Origin: Chara braunii | Lineage: Eukaryota > Streptophyta > Charophyceae > Charales > Characeae | Length of the DNA: 39,126 nucleotides | NCBI GenBank assembly: GCA_003427395.1 | Contig: BFEA01000377.1 | Coordinates: forward strand, 1,394,926 to 1,434,051 | Reading direction: 5' to 3' | In this document: positions 1 through 10,362 of the stretch, one piece after another | How the letters are laid out: every line of letters begins with the position of its first letter | How positions within the stretch are numbered: position 1 is the stretch's first letter | Program-made: the position numbers and the translations under genes | The notes under the pieces: generated by a model | Database searches by the model: none | The model's input: only the letters and a program-made list of their open reading frames with translations | Told to the model about the DNA's origin: nothing

Positions 1-21
1 GAGAGAGAGAGAGAGAGAGAG
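1..21. repeat. (GA)n microsatellite at window edge
   Basis: Uninterrupted GA dinucleotides open the window, followed by purine-rich sequence to about 50. The true left end lies outside the window. Confidence 0.95.
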
Positions 22-94
22 TGGTGGAGGAAGAAGAGGGAGAGAAGGCAAGGCCTTCCTCCCTGATCCGGTAGCTATGGCGCTGCAGAAGGCC

Positions 95-165
95 GGCGCT
101 GGGCCGCGGGCTGGGCCGGTGGCTGGCGCTGGGCCGTGGGCTGGGCCGGTGGCTGGCGCTGTTCC
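95..165. repeat. 30-bp G/C-rich minisatellite
   Basis: Two 30-bp units beginning GGCGCTGGGCCG start at 95 and 125, with a third partial copy from 155. The units differ at one base. No coding role is evident. Confidence 0.9.
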
Positions 166-914
166 AACTGCTGCGCTGATTCCTCCTTGCCGCTGTGCTC
201 GTCTCTCCTCACTGCTCATGCTAACGCTGCCGCACTGCGCTAATCCTGAAGACTAACGCGTAGACTAACCTCCCTGACTGAGGCTGGTACCCAGCTTATG
301 TAGTGGTGGGTCGGCCTCAGGCCTACTGGGTGCCTTCGGGTCTGGACCGTTGATCGGGCCCAACGGTTGAGATCCGATTTCAAAATACTACCGACATATT
401 TGTTTTTCAAGCCCGGAGAGTTACGGGTAGTTTAACAAGATATGACTGTAAGACACCGTACATCATATAATCACCGGGAATATCCTAGATTCGTCTGACC
501 TTAACAAACCAGATTCTGTCAAATAAGATTTTCAGGATGCACACTAAAGGTAGGGCCAAAAAAGGAGAAAAGCCTTATACAACAACTACGAAGTCACGAG
601 TGGGTTGACAGATCAGATTCAGGGAGCTCAGATCAAGGAGTTAAACCACCAGTACCTTTCCCTGCTTGAAAATCAAATACGCGCGGAGCAAAGGGCAGTT
701 CGGTACTACCGGACCGAAATGGCTGGTGGCGCCAGCCAAGATGAGGCCTGCGCCGGTTCGTTCGTTTTTGGCGCGCAGGGCGATTTTAGGCTCGACATCG
801 ATAGCCTGGTGGTTTAAGCTCGAAGCTTAGGCACACAGTCACAGAGCTGAGATGTGGCATACTGATACCACACGGGCCCCAGTTAGGGCCCAAGTACCGG
901 GGTACTGTTGTGCA

Positions 915-974
915 GGATATCCATCCAAGCAACACGGGCCTCACATCCGACCCGTTTTGCCTGGATGGATATCC
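915..974. repeat. Inverted repeat with 28-nt loop
   Basis: GGATATCCATCCAAGC (915-930) pairs with GCCTGGATGGATATCC (959-974) with one mismatch. Weaker outer arms around 892-903 and 986-998 (AAGTACCGGG / CCCTGGTACTT) lengthen the possible fold. It could be a small foldback element or a transcribed hairpin; the sequence does not decide between them. Confidence 0.6.
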
Positions 975-1683
975 AGCGAAATGGTGCCCTGGTACTTCCA
1001 GGGAGTTGCGGCTGTATAGCGGCTCTGAAAAAATAGCTGGTAAATATACTGATGGTTTAACTAATGTCTTGCAAATTTGTTCTCGAATATGCACACCATA
1101 GGATGGGTGTGACTGAATCTGGTCGCCCTCGTCAGAGGCATCCAGGATAGTCCCATAGTGATTGTATGCCTAAGGTGGTTTGCAGTGGATCTTTTTCACT
1201 TATACCTCGAGTTTGTTCTCAAATAGCATTGTTCTCGAATAGCATTTACACTGAGCACCAGTCTTCCAACTTTTGGGTAGTGAACCGCTGTATTATCTCC
1301 CTGAATCCATTTGGTGCCTCTTACATATGTTCTTTAGTATGTGCTCTGCATTGCCGTTGGAAATATCTGGTGACTTACTCTTGTCTGCCTGGTGACTGGT
1401 TCCGTTTTTTTGCCTGTGGGGTTGTCAATGTGTGCATCCATTTGCCATCTTGAGCAAATGAAAGACAAAAGCTTGTTAAAGCACCAGTGCATGCCAGCTA
1501 TCGGCCGCAGGCTCCTTTCGGAGACTGCCCACCGCCGATTCATTTTATCTATGGCCCTCGGCCTCCTAAATTTTAGGAGAGGCTCAAAACAGGTTCTCCA
1601 GTTGCCTGGGGCCATGTACTGGTGGTTTAAAAGCGACAAGAAAAGTGGTTTGAGAAAGAAAAATGTAAATATAAAGGGATAAA

Positions 1684-1737
1684 GACAGGAGGATTACTTC
1701 CACACTATTAGACAGGAGGATTACTTCCACGCTGCCT
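1684..1737. repeat. 27-bp tandem duplication
   Basis: GACAGGAGGATTACTTCCAC occurs at 1684 and again at 1711. Confidence 0.85.
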
Positions 1738-2034
1738 CGCATATCTCGTTGACTGTTAGAATGCACCGTGTGGCCAGTCCTGTTATGTACACGTGCAGAA
1801 GGAAGGGAACTATATTTCAAATTGTGCTGTGGATGTTTTGTTATGGCATTTAGGTAAAGCAATGTTGGATCGATGGGTACAGATTTTAGAAAGCAAGCGA
1901 AAGCAGAAAGCAAGTGAAAGGATTTCATGCATCCCAGACCAAGTCCCAGCCCAGGTCTCGGAAATACTGAAGTCCCATGTACTTGAGTACCAGCCCGATA
2001 GGAAGACAGCTGGGCCCGGTAGGTCCAGTAGGCC

Positions 2035-2603
2035 CAGCTCGTCAGTTAGTCCCTCACTCAGTCCAGTCGGGTCAGCAGCTCAGTCCCAGGAAAGCCAGTG
2101 AACTCAGGATGAGGCAAAGACCGGCGACGGCCGGCAGGAAGAAAGACAGTTGGAGCCTGGCAGCCTGTATGTTAGTTAGTCAGTCCAGTCGGGTAGGCAG
2201 CTCAGCATTATTGCAGGCCGACAGTGGCTGGCAAGTGAGGGACTGATCCAGAAACAGACAGTTTGGCTCGTCAGTTAGTCCCTCACTAAGTCCAATCAGG
2301 TCAGCAGCTCAGTCCCAGCAAAGGCAGTGAACTCGAGATGGGGCGAAGGCCGACCACAGCCGGCACGAAGAAAGACAGTTGGGTCCTGCAGCCTGTCTGT
2401 CAGTCCCTAGTCAGTCCAGTCTGGTAGGCAGCTCAGCGCCACTGCATGCCGGCAGTGGCTGGCAAGTGAGGGGACTGATCCAGAAACAGTCAGTTGGGCT
2501 CGGCAGCCCGTCTTTCAGTCCCTAGTCAGTCCAGTTGGGTAGGCAGCTCAGCGCCACTGCAGGCTGACAGCGGCTGGCAAGTGAGGGACTGATCCAGAAA
2601 GCC
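2035..2603. repeat. ~230-bp tandem array, 2.5 copies
   Basis: Units starting near CTCGTCAGTTAGTCCCTCAC begin at 2038 and 2267, and a shorter third begins at 2499 that lacks about 125 bp of the middle. Each unit ends with GGCAAGTGAGGGACTGATCC (one extra G in the second). Internal sub-repeats (CAGTCCAGTCGGGTAGGCAGCTCAG type) suggest growth by slippage or unequal exchange. No coding frame is shared by the units. Confidence 0.85.
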
Positions 2604-2690
2604 AAAGAGCTAAGTGGTGGACAAAGAAAGTCTGCATGCAGCAAGGCACCTGGATTTCTTTCCTTTTCCTTTTTGTTATATTAAAGAGTA

Positions 2691-3702
2691 GGACCATTTC
2701 TTGAGTACTGTTATCCTTGCACAGAGGCCATGCTAATCTTCTCTGTGCAAGGAAGATGAGCAATAGTGAACTTCAGCAATCAAGCAGCATCATACATATA
2801 AGACCAGATAGTCGTGACCTCGAACCAAGAGCAGAATTGCATCATGAGTTTCACCAAATAAGCGCACACCAAAAGCTCATAATTGACAATGCTGGAATAG
2901 TCTCATCATCATCATCAACGAAGAACCAATGTTGATATCCTATCTGGCGCTCGGCGCCCAGACGACAGATGTCAGATCCTATCTAGCCTAGACTACAATG
3001 CCGAAGATGACGACAACAGCTCTCCCGAAGTGCGAGCAGATAGCGGCCAATGCCGCACGCGTCCAGCACCAGGTATGTCTCTCGCATCACTCACAACCTC
3101 GTTCCCCAACACACGGATGCCACATGCACCCAAGGACCACCCTGCGCCACACCCAGCTCACAGCAGCGCAGCTCGGATATGGCTGCCTGCTCCTTCCAGC
3201 TCGCCTGTGAGTGCGTGAGCGCTGGCCAGCTTCAGCGCAGCATGCAGTCAGTACCCGAATGTCCAATGCAGAGGCAGGCCCTTTGCTATATGGAAGTGGC
3301 CTGCCTGCGTTCTGTCCCAGGCTGCGCTGGGCCTTTCCCAAGAAGCTTCCGGTAGGCCCCGGTAGGCAGAGGCCCAGTCCAAACAACTCAGGCCCTGGGC
3401 CTGTGGTGGTTGCTTGCGCCCAACTGTCATCGGCCTGTGTCTGGCCCACATCTCATATCCAGCCCAGGGCCTGCCTTTGATTCATGCAAACAGGCGATCC
3501 AGGGCCTAGGTTCTCTCAACCAACTGGCGCTGCGCAACTGCCAGAATTTCCGTAGTTGCGTGGTGGCCAAAATTCAGGGCCCTCAGGCCCTCGTCGAGCC
3601 TGCCTTCACTTAGGGCGGCCGACGTGCTGCCTGGCAGGGCCTGAAAGGGGCACATCGGGGCTTCTGTATCGTTCCTATTTTAATGGACGTCCTGAAGGAA
3701 AC
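2691..3702 (-). pseudogene. U6 snRNA-derived sequence split by a solo LTR
   Basis: U6 is the catalytic spliceosomal snRNA. On the minus strand, 3702-3662 reads like the U6 5' half (5' stem remnant, then AAAATAGGAACGATACAGAA), and 2746-2691 reads like the 3' half (CAGAGAAGATTAGCATGGCC, GCAAGGAT, AAGAAATGGTCC). The halves would join inside the ACAGAGA box. Between them lies a TG-starting LTR copy (2746-3661), with CTCTG (2741-2745) and TTCTG (3662-3666) as near-identical 5-bp flanks. The 5' stem is damaged. I see no plant USE or TATA element upstream, and the 3' end runs into TACTCTTTAATATAAC and an A-rich stretch rather than a T-run. It is therefore more likely a retrocopy than a once-active gene. 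Confidence 0.85.
2746..3661 (-). mobile_element. Solo LTR (family of element A) inside U6
   Basis: The plus-strand edge TGCAAGGAAGATGAG matches TGCAAGGAATATGAG at 21996 and 31411. Collinear matches to 21996-23144 follow: CCAGATAGTC, GGCGCCCAG/GCGCCCAG, CAGGTATG/CAGGTACG, AGCTTCCGGT(A/T)GGCCCC and GCCTTCACTTAGGG. No gag or pol lies beside it, so it is a solo LTR, the usual product of LTR-LTR recombination. The far end reads GGGGC rather than a perfect ...CA and has probably lost a base. It is flanked by a 5-bp duplication of the U6 target. Confidence 0.75.
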
Positions 3703-4326
3703 ACAATTTTTTGAGCTTGCTAAAAAAAGTCCGACTGCAGCGAGTTTCAACACGATTTCCATTCAGGCTGGTTGCTGAAGCGCTGCTGTGGTCTTCTGAT
3801 CAAGTATTTAGTGAAGCTGAGCACAACAAGCAGGGTAGTCCACGGTGCTTGGCCTGAAAGTGCAAGTGTTAAATTGGTGGATACCTAGCTTTCTCGGGGC
3901 CGCCCGGCCGGGTGCGACCGGGGTACCCTGTGCATGCAAAAAATCCACTGCTTTTTTTTTTTTTTTGCAGCACCTTGCTGCGCTTTCCTAGTACTGCCCG
4001 AATCCGGCCTCATTTTGAATTTTCATGCATATGAGTTTCTGTGTGTTTTGGGGTGGGTGAGGGGAGGGGGTGCAGTAGCAGGGTGGATTATGGGTTGTCT
4101 GACCTGCAGGGAGGGAGGAGGAGGGAGGCGTGCCACGTGGAAGGAGGGAGGAGGGAGAAGACAAAGACCTGCCAAGCCCATGTGCCTGAACAACGCACCT
4201 ATCAGACCCGAGCTAGAAACCTGCAAAGAGAAGGAAGACACCAACTGTGAGGGCATACTCGCACTAGGCCCTCACAATTCCAGCCACTGATTTTGTGGTT
4301 TTGCAACTTTGAGGGCCTAGTAGAGT
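3703..4326. other. No recognised gene
   Basis: I see no gene or family here. There is a T-run at about 3951-3966 and a purine-rich AGGGAGGAGGAGGG tract near 4110-4160. Short open frames across the purine tract are low complexity. Confidence 0.5.
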
Positions 4327-4434
4327 ATAATCTGAGGTCAGTCCTTCGGGACATCCGATTGAATTGGAAGGATCAAGAAGATTAGGATGGCCCCTGCACA
4401 AGACAAAAACAAAAATACAAATAATCTGAGGTCA
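4327..4434 (+). pseudogene. U6 snRNA retropseudogene with 14-bp target duplication
   Basis: The insert at 4341-4420 starts GTCCTTCGGGACATCCGATT, continues with AATTGGAAGGATCAAGAAGA, then TTAGGATGGCCCCTGCACAAG, and ends in the A-rich AAAAACAAAAATACAA. This is U6 from its 5' end to about nucleotide 65, with the rest of the RNA missing. The 5' stem-loop is shortened on both sides (GTCC-TTCG-GGAC). The ACAGAGA box is destroyed, so it cannot be a working U6. ATAATCTGAGGTCA occurs at 4327-4340 and again at 4421-4434, a perfect target-site duplication. The A-rich tail and long duplication are the marks of LINE-driven retroposition. Confidence 0.9.
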
Positions 4435-6393
4435 TCTTTTTTTTTTTTTTGTCCCCAAAGGCAACGGCTCAGTTGGATTTTTGTGGCTTTGACCTTGGGG
4501 CTTCGTCTCCGAATTGAAACAGGCTTGTGGTCCCAGGCCTCACCTTGCCGTATCCTGGTTGTTTGTGAGGATTGCCGGCCTCATCCATTGTTTTTCTGGA
4601 ATGGAATCCTCTCTTTTTCCCCCAAAAAGAAGAGATATTTTCGTGCAACTGACAGGGCCAAGGTGATGTAAATTTTTTCATTCATCCCAGTCTGTTTGGA
4701 TTCGATCTCGGGTCTGCATTTGGATAGTTCATGGCTGTAACAATTGAGCCAGGCCGGTTGGTAGATTATCTGTTCTCATATCAAATGAGTCCGGGATTCG
4801 AGCTCCTATCCTCTCTGTTGTTGGACCCAAACAAAGGAAGGGGCGGAGCTCATACAGGCATCTATGTACTTCTATTCGAACAACAGGCGGGAGCGGGGGG
4901 TGGGGTGGGGGATGGGAACCTGGCCCAGAAAGTGACAGTGCGATGCCAGCATTGGTAAATGCATAAACTGCCAAAATGTGAAATTCAAATCCGAAGAAGA
5001 ATAAATAAGGCAGCACACCAGCTGTTACGGAAGGCGACCTCGCTGTGTGCTTGTGGGCAAAACATCGGGGATGGCGTCACAAAAGAGTCCACTGAAAATA
5101 AGAGGTTGAAGAACCAAAAAAAAGCAGAGAGGATAAGCCAACAGCCGAAAAAAAAGTGGGTGTGCCGCCTGTCGCTATCATGATGGGCTCCACTATTAGA
5201 TGAGGGGCGGTAGAACTGGATGGCGCGCAGGGCACAACGATTGATGGAGACAAAAAGCACCCCGCTGCTCCAAAGCTGCCTTGCCATGTAATTGTATTTG
5301 AACATGTGGCCGCAGCGTCGGGCAAAAAGTTGGGATGACCACTGCATCACTGTATGGGCTGCGGTTCAACGCACTGCAGCCCAGCGTTACCATCCCCGTC
5401 CCCAAATTTCTTTGGGTCCGCATGAAGCATCATGCAAGTGGCCCCGCCACGGCTCCTCTTGCACCGAGGTTGCCAAGGTGGAAGCACATGAAGACACACT
5501 GGGGTAGTTTTTTCCTTCTCTTCCCACCACTTCCTCTCCTTCCCCCGCTGCTACTCCTCACCCCATTAATTGCCCTTGTCCTCCCGCGCTTCATCCTGTC
5601 CCTCCTTTCGTTCTTCTTCCCTTTCGTCTTGCTCCTTCCCCTGATCTGGTTCTTGAACGGTTCTTCTTCCCTTCGTCCACTGCCCTCCCCTTGGTCCCGC
5701 TCTTCCTCCTCCCACCGGTTGCCGTTCCCTGTCCTGCTCCACTACTCGCCAAATTTGCAAAGTGAGACCCCGCGGTGTACCTTCCCATCTTCCAGCGGCA
5801 GGTTCATTCTCAGGGGGGTGGTGCCCCCCTCTTCGTTCACATCCTCCTGCTTGTCATCTTCCCCCTCCTTGCACTCGTCCTTGTGGTTCGTTATCCTCCA
5901 CCTGACTACTCGTGCATGCACAAAAGGCAAAAAATACGGTAATGTATCTTTCCATGGTCCAGTGCAGGATGCAGTCTCACATTGCACATTTGGTGAGTGG
6001 TGGAGCGTGGCCCGTAGTTTTGTACATGTAGAAAGTAGCGGTGTCATTTCCTAGGTACAGCTGCGCCCGTTTTTGCTGTAAGCGACAAACAATGAAAAAA
6101 AAAAAATAGAAAACAAAACGAAGGGATGCCATGGGCAGTACGGATCAATGACAGGTAACCAAAACTTTCAGACCAGTTGGTGGTGTGAGCCCTCCCTATA
6201 TACGAGCGGCCCAGATGGATGTTATGAGTTTTGTGATGGGATGCAGTTCTGAATGTTGTGGTGACCAGCCCGAATTTGGGCTGCCGTTGGCTGTTCGTCG
6301 AGATTCAGGGCTGGTTTAGAGTTTTGTGATGCACTTCCTGGGCCATCTGCCTGCGCAACGTGCAGATACGGGGATGCCACCTAGGGAAGGGGC
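4435..6393. other. No recognised gene; pyrimidine-rich tract
   Basis: A T-run follows the U6 copy (about 4437-4450). A strongly pyrimidine-rich block lies at 5510-5730. An open frame of 239 codons (5335-6054, +) crosses it but reads as Leu/Pro/Ser low complexity, and the opposite strand reads as Gly/Glu/Arg low complexity. Neither matches a family I know. Confidence 0.5.
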
Positions 6394-6451
6394 TGGTAGG
6401 CCCTTGATGGTGTTATATTGACTATGTTTTGCACTGCAACAACTCAAAGAA

Positions 6452-6535
6452 AGACAGCCATTCAATTGCAAATGAAATGAAAGAATTAAAAAAAGATAGC
6501 CATTCAATTGCAAATGAAATGAAAGAATTTAAAAA
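6452..6535. repeat. 42-bp tandem duplication
   Basis: AGACAGCCATTCAATTGCAA at 6452 and AGATAGCCATTCAATTGCAA at 6494, both followed by ATGAAATGAAAGAATT. Confidence 0.9.
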
Positions 6536-6750
6536 GAGAGAAAGGAAGAAGTAGGAATAAGAATGGAAGAAGAAGAGGAAGACGAACACAACAAAGACCA
6601 ATGTCAGTCCCCCTTCATCCTGCCATTATCTCCAACCTCCTTTTATCCTGACTTCTTCTTTACAATAATAATAATAACAACGAAAGAATGAACCAGAACC
6701 AAATCTCCTTACTGCTAGCGACTCAAGGGGTCTGCCATAGGTGGTTATGG

Positions 6751-7257
6751 CGGACTATTGGAGTGCAACTTTACTCCGTCCCTCCTGCTATGCCGCCATG
6801 CCCTTTTGAAGTCTTCCTTGAAGATGTCAACCCTAGTTGGGCCTTTCTAGGTGCAGGACGAATCAAGAAGTTGAAGATCCAGACCACCTTAGCCAGGCAT
6901 TGGCAGGCAAGTCTCTCCCGCCTTCCTCCTCACCCAACGTCTTCCTCCTCTTTCTCCTACCTCACACTAGGGGCGGACTATTGGAGTGCAACTCCAATGT
7001 AAAGGACAATGCAAGTTTACTCCGTCCCTCCTGCTATGCTGCCATGCCCCTTTGAAGTCTTCCTTGAAGATGTCAACCCTAGTTGGGGATTTCTAGGTGC
7101 AGGACGAATCAAGAAGTTGAAGATCCAGACCACCTTAGCCAGGCATTGGCAGTCAAGTCTATCCCGCCTTCCTCCTCACCCAGGCATTGGCATGCAAGTC
7201 TCTCCTGCCTTCCTCCTCACCCAATGTCTTCCTCCTCTTTCTCCTACCTCCCACTAG
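6751..7257. repeat. ~223-bp tandem duplication inside the 3' LTR
   Basis: CGGACTATTGGAGTGCAACT begins at 6751 and again at 6974. Both copies run through CTTCCTTGAAGATGTCAACC and AGCCAGGCATTGGCA. The second copy carries a further duplication of about 45 bp (CAGGCATTGGCA...CTTCCTCCTCACCCA). Confidence 0.9.
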
Positions 7258-7475
7258 GCTCCTCCTTGGGCCTTCGCATCATAGCCGAGGTGGGAAGCCG
7301 AAGCTGCCTTCTTCTACCTCCTCAGTGCTCCTCCAAGCTGCGCATTTGCTCCAACCGTAAGTTGCCAAACCTGCCCGGTGCAAAATGAGGAGGAACTTTT
7401 TGCTTGATTTGAAGGTACGCCGACCCGATGCCTCTTCAGGCGGGGTGACTTTACAGGCCGTCCGGTCTCCCCGTA

Positions 7476-8355
7476 TTTAGGTCTTCACTGGAGTTCTGAT
7501 TGGGAAAGGTCACGGCACAAAGAAGTAGGGTGGCAATTTGGTTAATCTTTTCAGCCTGTTCAGTGGCTTTCGGATGATGAACAAATGTCATTTCCAACGT
7601 AATCATGACTCGTGAAGTCGCTCCAGTCTGAACTGATGAACTGGGTGTCCAGATCGCTCCGAAGAGTTTTGGGGGACCAAACTGCAAAATATACTTATTC
7701 GAACCTGCAAATCACCATTTCAGGTGGTGCATGAGGTAGCAAAGGAATCAGACTCAGAAATATGGAGAAGTGGTTGATGACCACCATGACTTGAGAATTT
7801 TCTCTCTCACTCAGCTTACCCATGACCTTGAAGTCAGTAGGTGCTGATTCACTGGAATCAGAAGGGATTGCAAAATGTACTTCTATTCGAACCTGTAAAT
7901 CACCATTTCAGGTGGTGCATGAGGTAGCAAAGGAATCAGAATCAGAAATTTGGAGAAGTGGTTGATGACCACCATGACTTGAGAATTTTCTCTCTCACTC
8001 AGCTTACCCATGACCTTGAAGTCGGTAGGTACCGATTCACTGGAATCCGAAGGGATGGGGAAAGGTTGATAAAGGGGTGGTCTCCTATGGATCTTAGTCC
8101 GCCGGCAAACGTCTCATTCTGCCACAAATTCTTTCACAAATTCCTTCACGTCAGCCCATTCAAAGTTTTGGCGAATTCGAAGTATCCTTTCCGACCATGT
8201 GCCAAATCCAAAAAGTGGGTTTGGAGAGGCACATGGTTGGGAACACACAATTTGTGGAACTTCCCACATTGACTACTAAGGTTAGCCTTGAGCTGCTCAA
8301 CGATTCGATCGTAGTCTGAATCCAGGGCAGTGTGCTCTACCAAATCCTCCTTCAT
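7476..8355 (-). pseudogene. Ty3/gypsy integrase remnant (element B)
   Basis: Retroviral-type integrases insert the cDNA into the host genome. On the minus strand, about 8290-8100 reads as the zinc-binding region, ending in a degenerate C-x2-C (the first Cys is a stop, then DVCRRTK). Next comes the catalytic core: VPTDFKVMGKL then VMVVINHFSKFLILIPLLPH, where TDF carries the first Asp. Near 7560-7480 the glutamate region appears as LEMTFVHHPKATEQAEKINQ, then SSEDL, where it stops at the LTR. The stretch with the second Asp is not seen and the C-terminal domain is absent. A ~187-bp tandem duplication sits in the core. Clearly dead. Confidence 0.8.
7684..8057. repeat. ~187-bp tandem duplication within integrase
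   Basis: GCAAAATATACTTATTCGAACC (7684) recurs as GCAAAATGTACTTCTATTCG (7870). Both copies continue through GGTGGTGCATGAGGTAGC and GACCACCATGACTTGAGAAT to GACCTTGAAGTC. The duplicated part carries the integrase peptide VMVVINHFSKF. Confidence 0.9.
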
Positions 8356-8518
8356 TTTTTGCCAGAGACCGTAACATCGGACAAGTCAAGCTGTATACTC
8401 AGGGGGGCGAGACAAATCATCAACAATGGGATTGTGAAGTCCTTCTTATGGTGCGGTTCAAAGTCGTATACATCAATCTCATGCAACCAGTGGGACAATC
8501 TTGCTGAAAAGGAACTAG

Positions 8519-9300
8519 TTACCCATTCGAAAAAGTCGCTGCGGTGCCACCATTAACAAAACTGTTGGTGGCCTTTTTTGCATTTCGGCCTCCGGAAGGG
8601 GCTTGCAGCTGATGTATGGAATGTATTGATAGTTTAATCCATCGCAAGGCTCATGATCCGAGAAGAACTTGAAGTGGCGTCGCGAAAGGTCGTGCTTCCA
8701 ATCCTCTGGTGCCTCTCTCAAGGCGCATGGTTAATGCATCTATGTTTAGGTAGGTATCTTGTTGCCGGGCATGCGTTTACTGTAGTACTTGAGCGGGCGC
8801 AAGCCATTACCATCATCTTGTTGAAGCACTTCGCTAATCCTGTATTGGCTTGCATCGGTAGTGCAAGATGACTCACCAAAGCCTCTCTAAGGCTTGAGGA
8901 GCCTGACATGCATCACTCCATGTGTAGGATACATTCTTACTGATGGTTTAATCTCTAAGGCTTAAGGAGTTTGACATGCATCACTCCACGTGTGGGATAC
9001 ATACTTGTTCATGGTTTAATCCAATGCAAGGTCTCATAATTGGAGAAGAACTTGAAGCCGCATTCCAAAAGGCCGTGCTTTCAATGCTCTAGTGCCTTAC
9101 GTGGAGGTAGGTACCTTGGTGCTGGGCATGGGTTTGCTGTCGTACTTGAGCGGGCGCAAGCCATCACTATCATCTTGTTGCAGCACTTCTCTAATCCCGA
9201 ATTGGCATCGGTAGTGCAGGATGACTCACGAAAGCCTCTTTCAAGGCTTGAAAAGGATTCTCACATGCATAACTCCAAGTGTAGGGTACATTGTTACTAC
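8519..9300 (-). pseudogene. RT connection and RNase H remnant, duplicated (element B)
   Basis: RNase H removes the RNA strand during reverse transcription. Minus-strand reading near 8930-8519 gives the connection piece VSYTWSDACQAPQALERL, then CTTDASQYRISEVLQQDD, LRPLKYYSKRMPGNKIPT, ALREAPEDWKHDLSRRHF and KFFSDHEP. These follow the gypsy RNase H pattern, with TDAS carrying the first catalytic Asp. A second copy at about 9250-9030 repeats CTTDA and EVLQQDDSDGLRPLKY in shifted frames. The two copies are about 360 bp apart, with a further ~68-bp duplication (8888/8956) between them. Stops and indels in both make this a fossil. Confidence 0.8.
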
Positions 9301-9937
9301 TCAGTCTAGACAAGGGGTGAGCAATGATAGAAAATTTTGGGATAATTTCTCGTGGTAAGAAGGTAAACCAAGAAAAGAGCTAACTTTACGTAAATTCACT
9401 TTGAGGCCGATTGGAAATGAGCTCAACCTTGGATTCAGGCCCTAGGCCTGCAACAAACAACCGAGGCTATATACATTTGCGTACTTTCTCCCGTTTCTGC
9501 CATTTTTTATACAATCACGTCGCATTAAGAAAAGATATTGGGGATTCACGCATATTGTCTTTTCCCATATGTTAAGCACCACAAATTGTGACTCCATCCA
9601 AATCGTTATTTTGCTGCGGGCCTGAACCCATCCCAAGCCAGTGAAAGGACACTCTTCAAGGACAGAAGTTGAGAGTATGCGCGGCGGTGGTAGTGCGTGC
9701 ACCTTTGACCTCATTTGTAGAGGTGACAACTGTTTGGTTGCCAACCTGGGTCTTGCAAGGGTTCTGCAGTTCCACGTGCTTAATTCTTGGGTCTGCCTTC
9801 TTTTTGTAGCCGTTTGAACGCCATGAATGCGCGTTCGCATCCAAATTTGTGTTTGAATGTGGACTCAAATTCGCGTTCAATTTTAATTTTAATTTTAATT
9901 TTTATTTTTAAGAGCTCATCTCTCTCTTGCTCAGTAC

Positions 9938-9974
<37 letters not shown>

Positions 9975-10149
9975 CCTCCAGCACCGTGCGTCTGAATGCT
10001 GTAGGCCACGGTGTCTGTGTTTTTTTGTTTTTTTTTTCAAATTATATTTTTACCGAACTGCTGAATTGAACGCCGCATTGGTCGCGTTCATTTTTGCACT
10101 CAGTCCGTTCAAAAATTGAGTGGAAAATCTGCGCTCAATGAATGCGTGG
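9301..10149. other. Element B interior, no domain recognised; simple repeats
   Basis: The reverse transcriptase palm would be expected here but I cannot find it. The stretch contains a TTTTAA-type repeat (about 9881-9912) and a (CT)n microsatellite (about 9939-9972). Either insertions replaced the palm or it decayed beyond recognition. Confidence 0.5.
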
Positions 10150-10362
10150 TTACACAGCTGCCATATGAGTGCTATGCGGGGAAAAGTGATTTGCAGTTGC
10201 CCCACTATCAGTCAATGCGTGGATGTAAGAACTGCCAGTGTGGAGCTTGAAGAAGAACGACGTCAACACCCCTCGAGCCCGACTTTGCCTGAGCTTGGCC
10301 CAATGCCCCTGAGTGTAAATTCCTATTCCAAGGCCTGCGTAGTGCCCATTCATGTCCCTCAT
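10150..10362 (-). pseudogene. Retroviral-type aspartic protease fragment (element B)
   Basis: A 70-codon minus-strand frame ends with SYIHALTDSGATANHFSP. The ALxDSGAT pattern is the catalytic D-S-G-A-T motif of retroelement aspartic proteases, which cleave the gag-pol polyprotein. Only the N-terminal half of a protease-sized domain is visible. It lies where a protease should be, between the gag-like frame and RNase H. The motif is short, so confidence is moderate. Confidence 0.5.

Larger units (their letters stand above)
166..2034. other. No recognised gene; short repeats only
   Basis: Short open frames exist, for example 70 codons at 605-817, but none resembles a known family. The stretch holds an inverted repeat (915-974), a 27-bp duplication (1684-1737), and the 12-mer CTGGTGGTTTAA or its complement at 641, 806 and 1619. 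Part of 641-726 resembles 33217-33278 on the other strand, where both give the peptide LNHQYLS followed by YRTE(M/L)A. It may therefore be a scrap of an old coding repeat. Confidence 0.5.
6394..7471 (-). repeat. 3' LTR of element B
   Basis: Its counterpart is 13037-15429. Shared landmarks include AAGAATGGAAGAAGAAGAGGAAGA-type sequence near 6560/14740, GAAAGAATGAACCAGAACCAA (6683/14861), TGTCCCTCCTGCTATGCTGC-type sequence, CTTCCTTGAAGATGTCAAC, CTCCCACTAGGCTCCTCC and the tail CAGGCCGTCCGGTCTCC. This copy has its own internal duplications (6452-6535 and 6751-7257) that the other copy lacks, so they arose after the element inserted or before conversion. Confidence 0.7.

Noticed and set aside
641-1630. 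TTAA-bounded MITE with 15-bp terminal inverted repeats
   Set aside because: The inner sequences beyond 15 bp do not pair, a third copy ends at 817, and the homology with 33278 extends into what looks like coding sequence. Kept only as a finding.
2714-2753. 13-bp perfect hairpin, at first taken for a terminator or foldback
   Set aside because: It is explained by the junction of U6 sequence (CCTTGCACAGAG) with the LTR edge (CTCTG|TGCAAGG); the pairing is coincidental.
4740-4805. tRNA-like boxes (GGATTCGAGCTCC, TGGCTCAATTG on the other strand)
   Set aside because: A- and B-box-like pieces are in the wrong order or strand and no cloverleaf forms.
5335-6054. 239-codon open frame on the plus strand
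   Set aside because: Crosses a pyrimidine-rich tract, reads as Leu/Pro/Ser low complexity, and the other strand is also open. No domain recognised.
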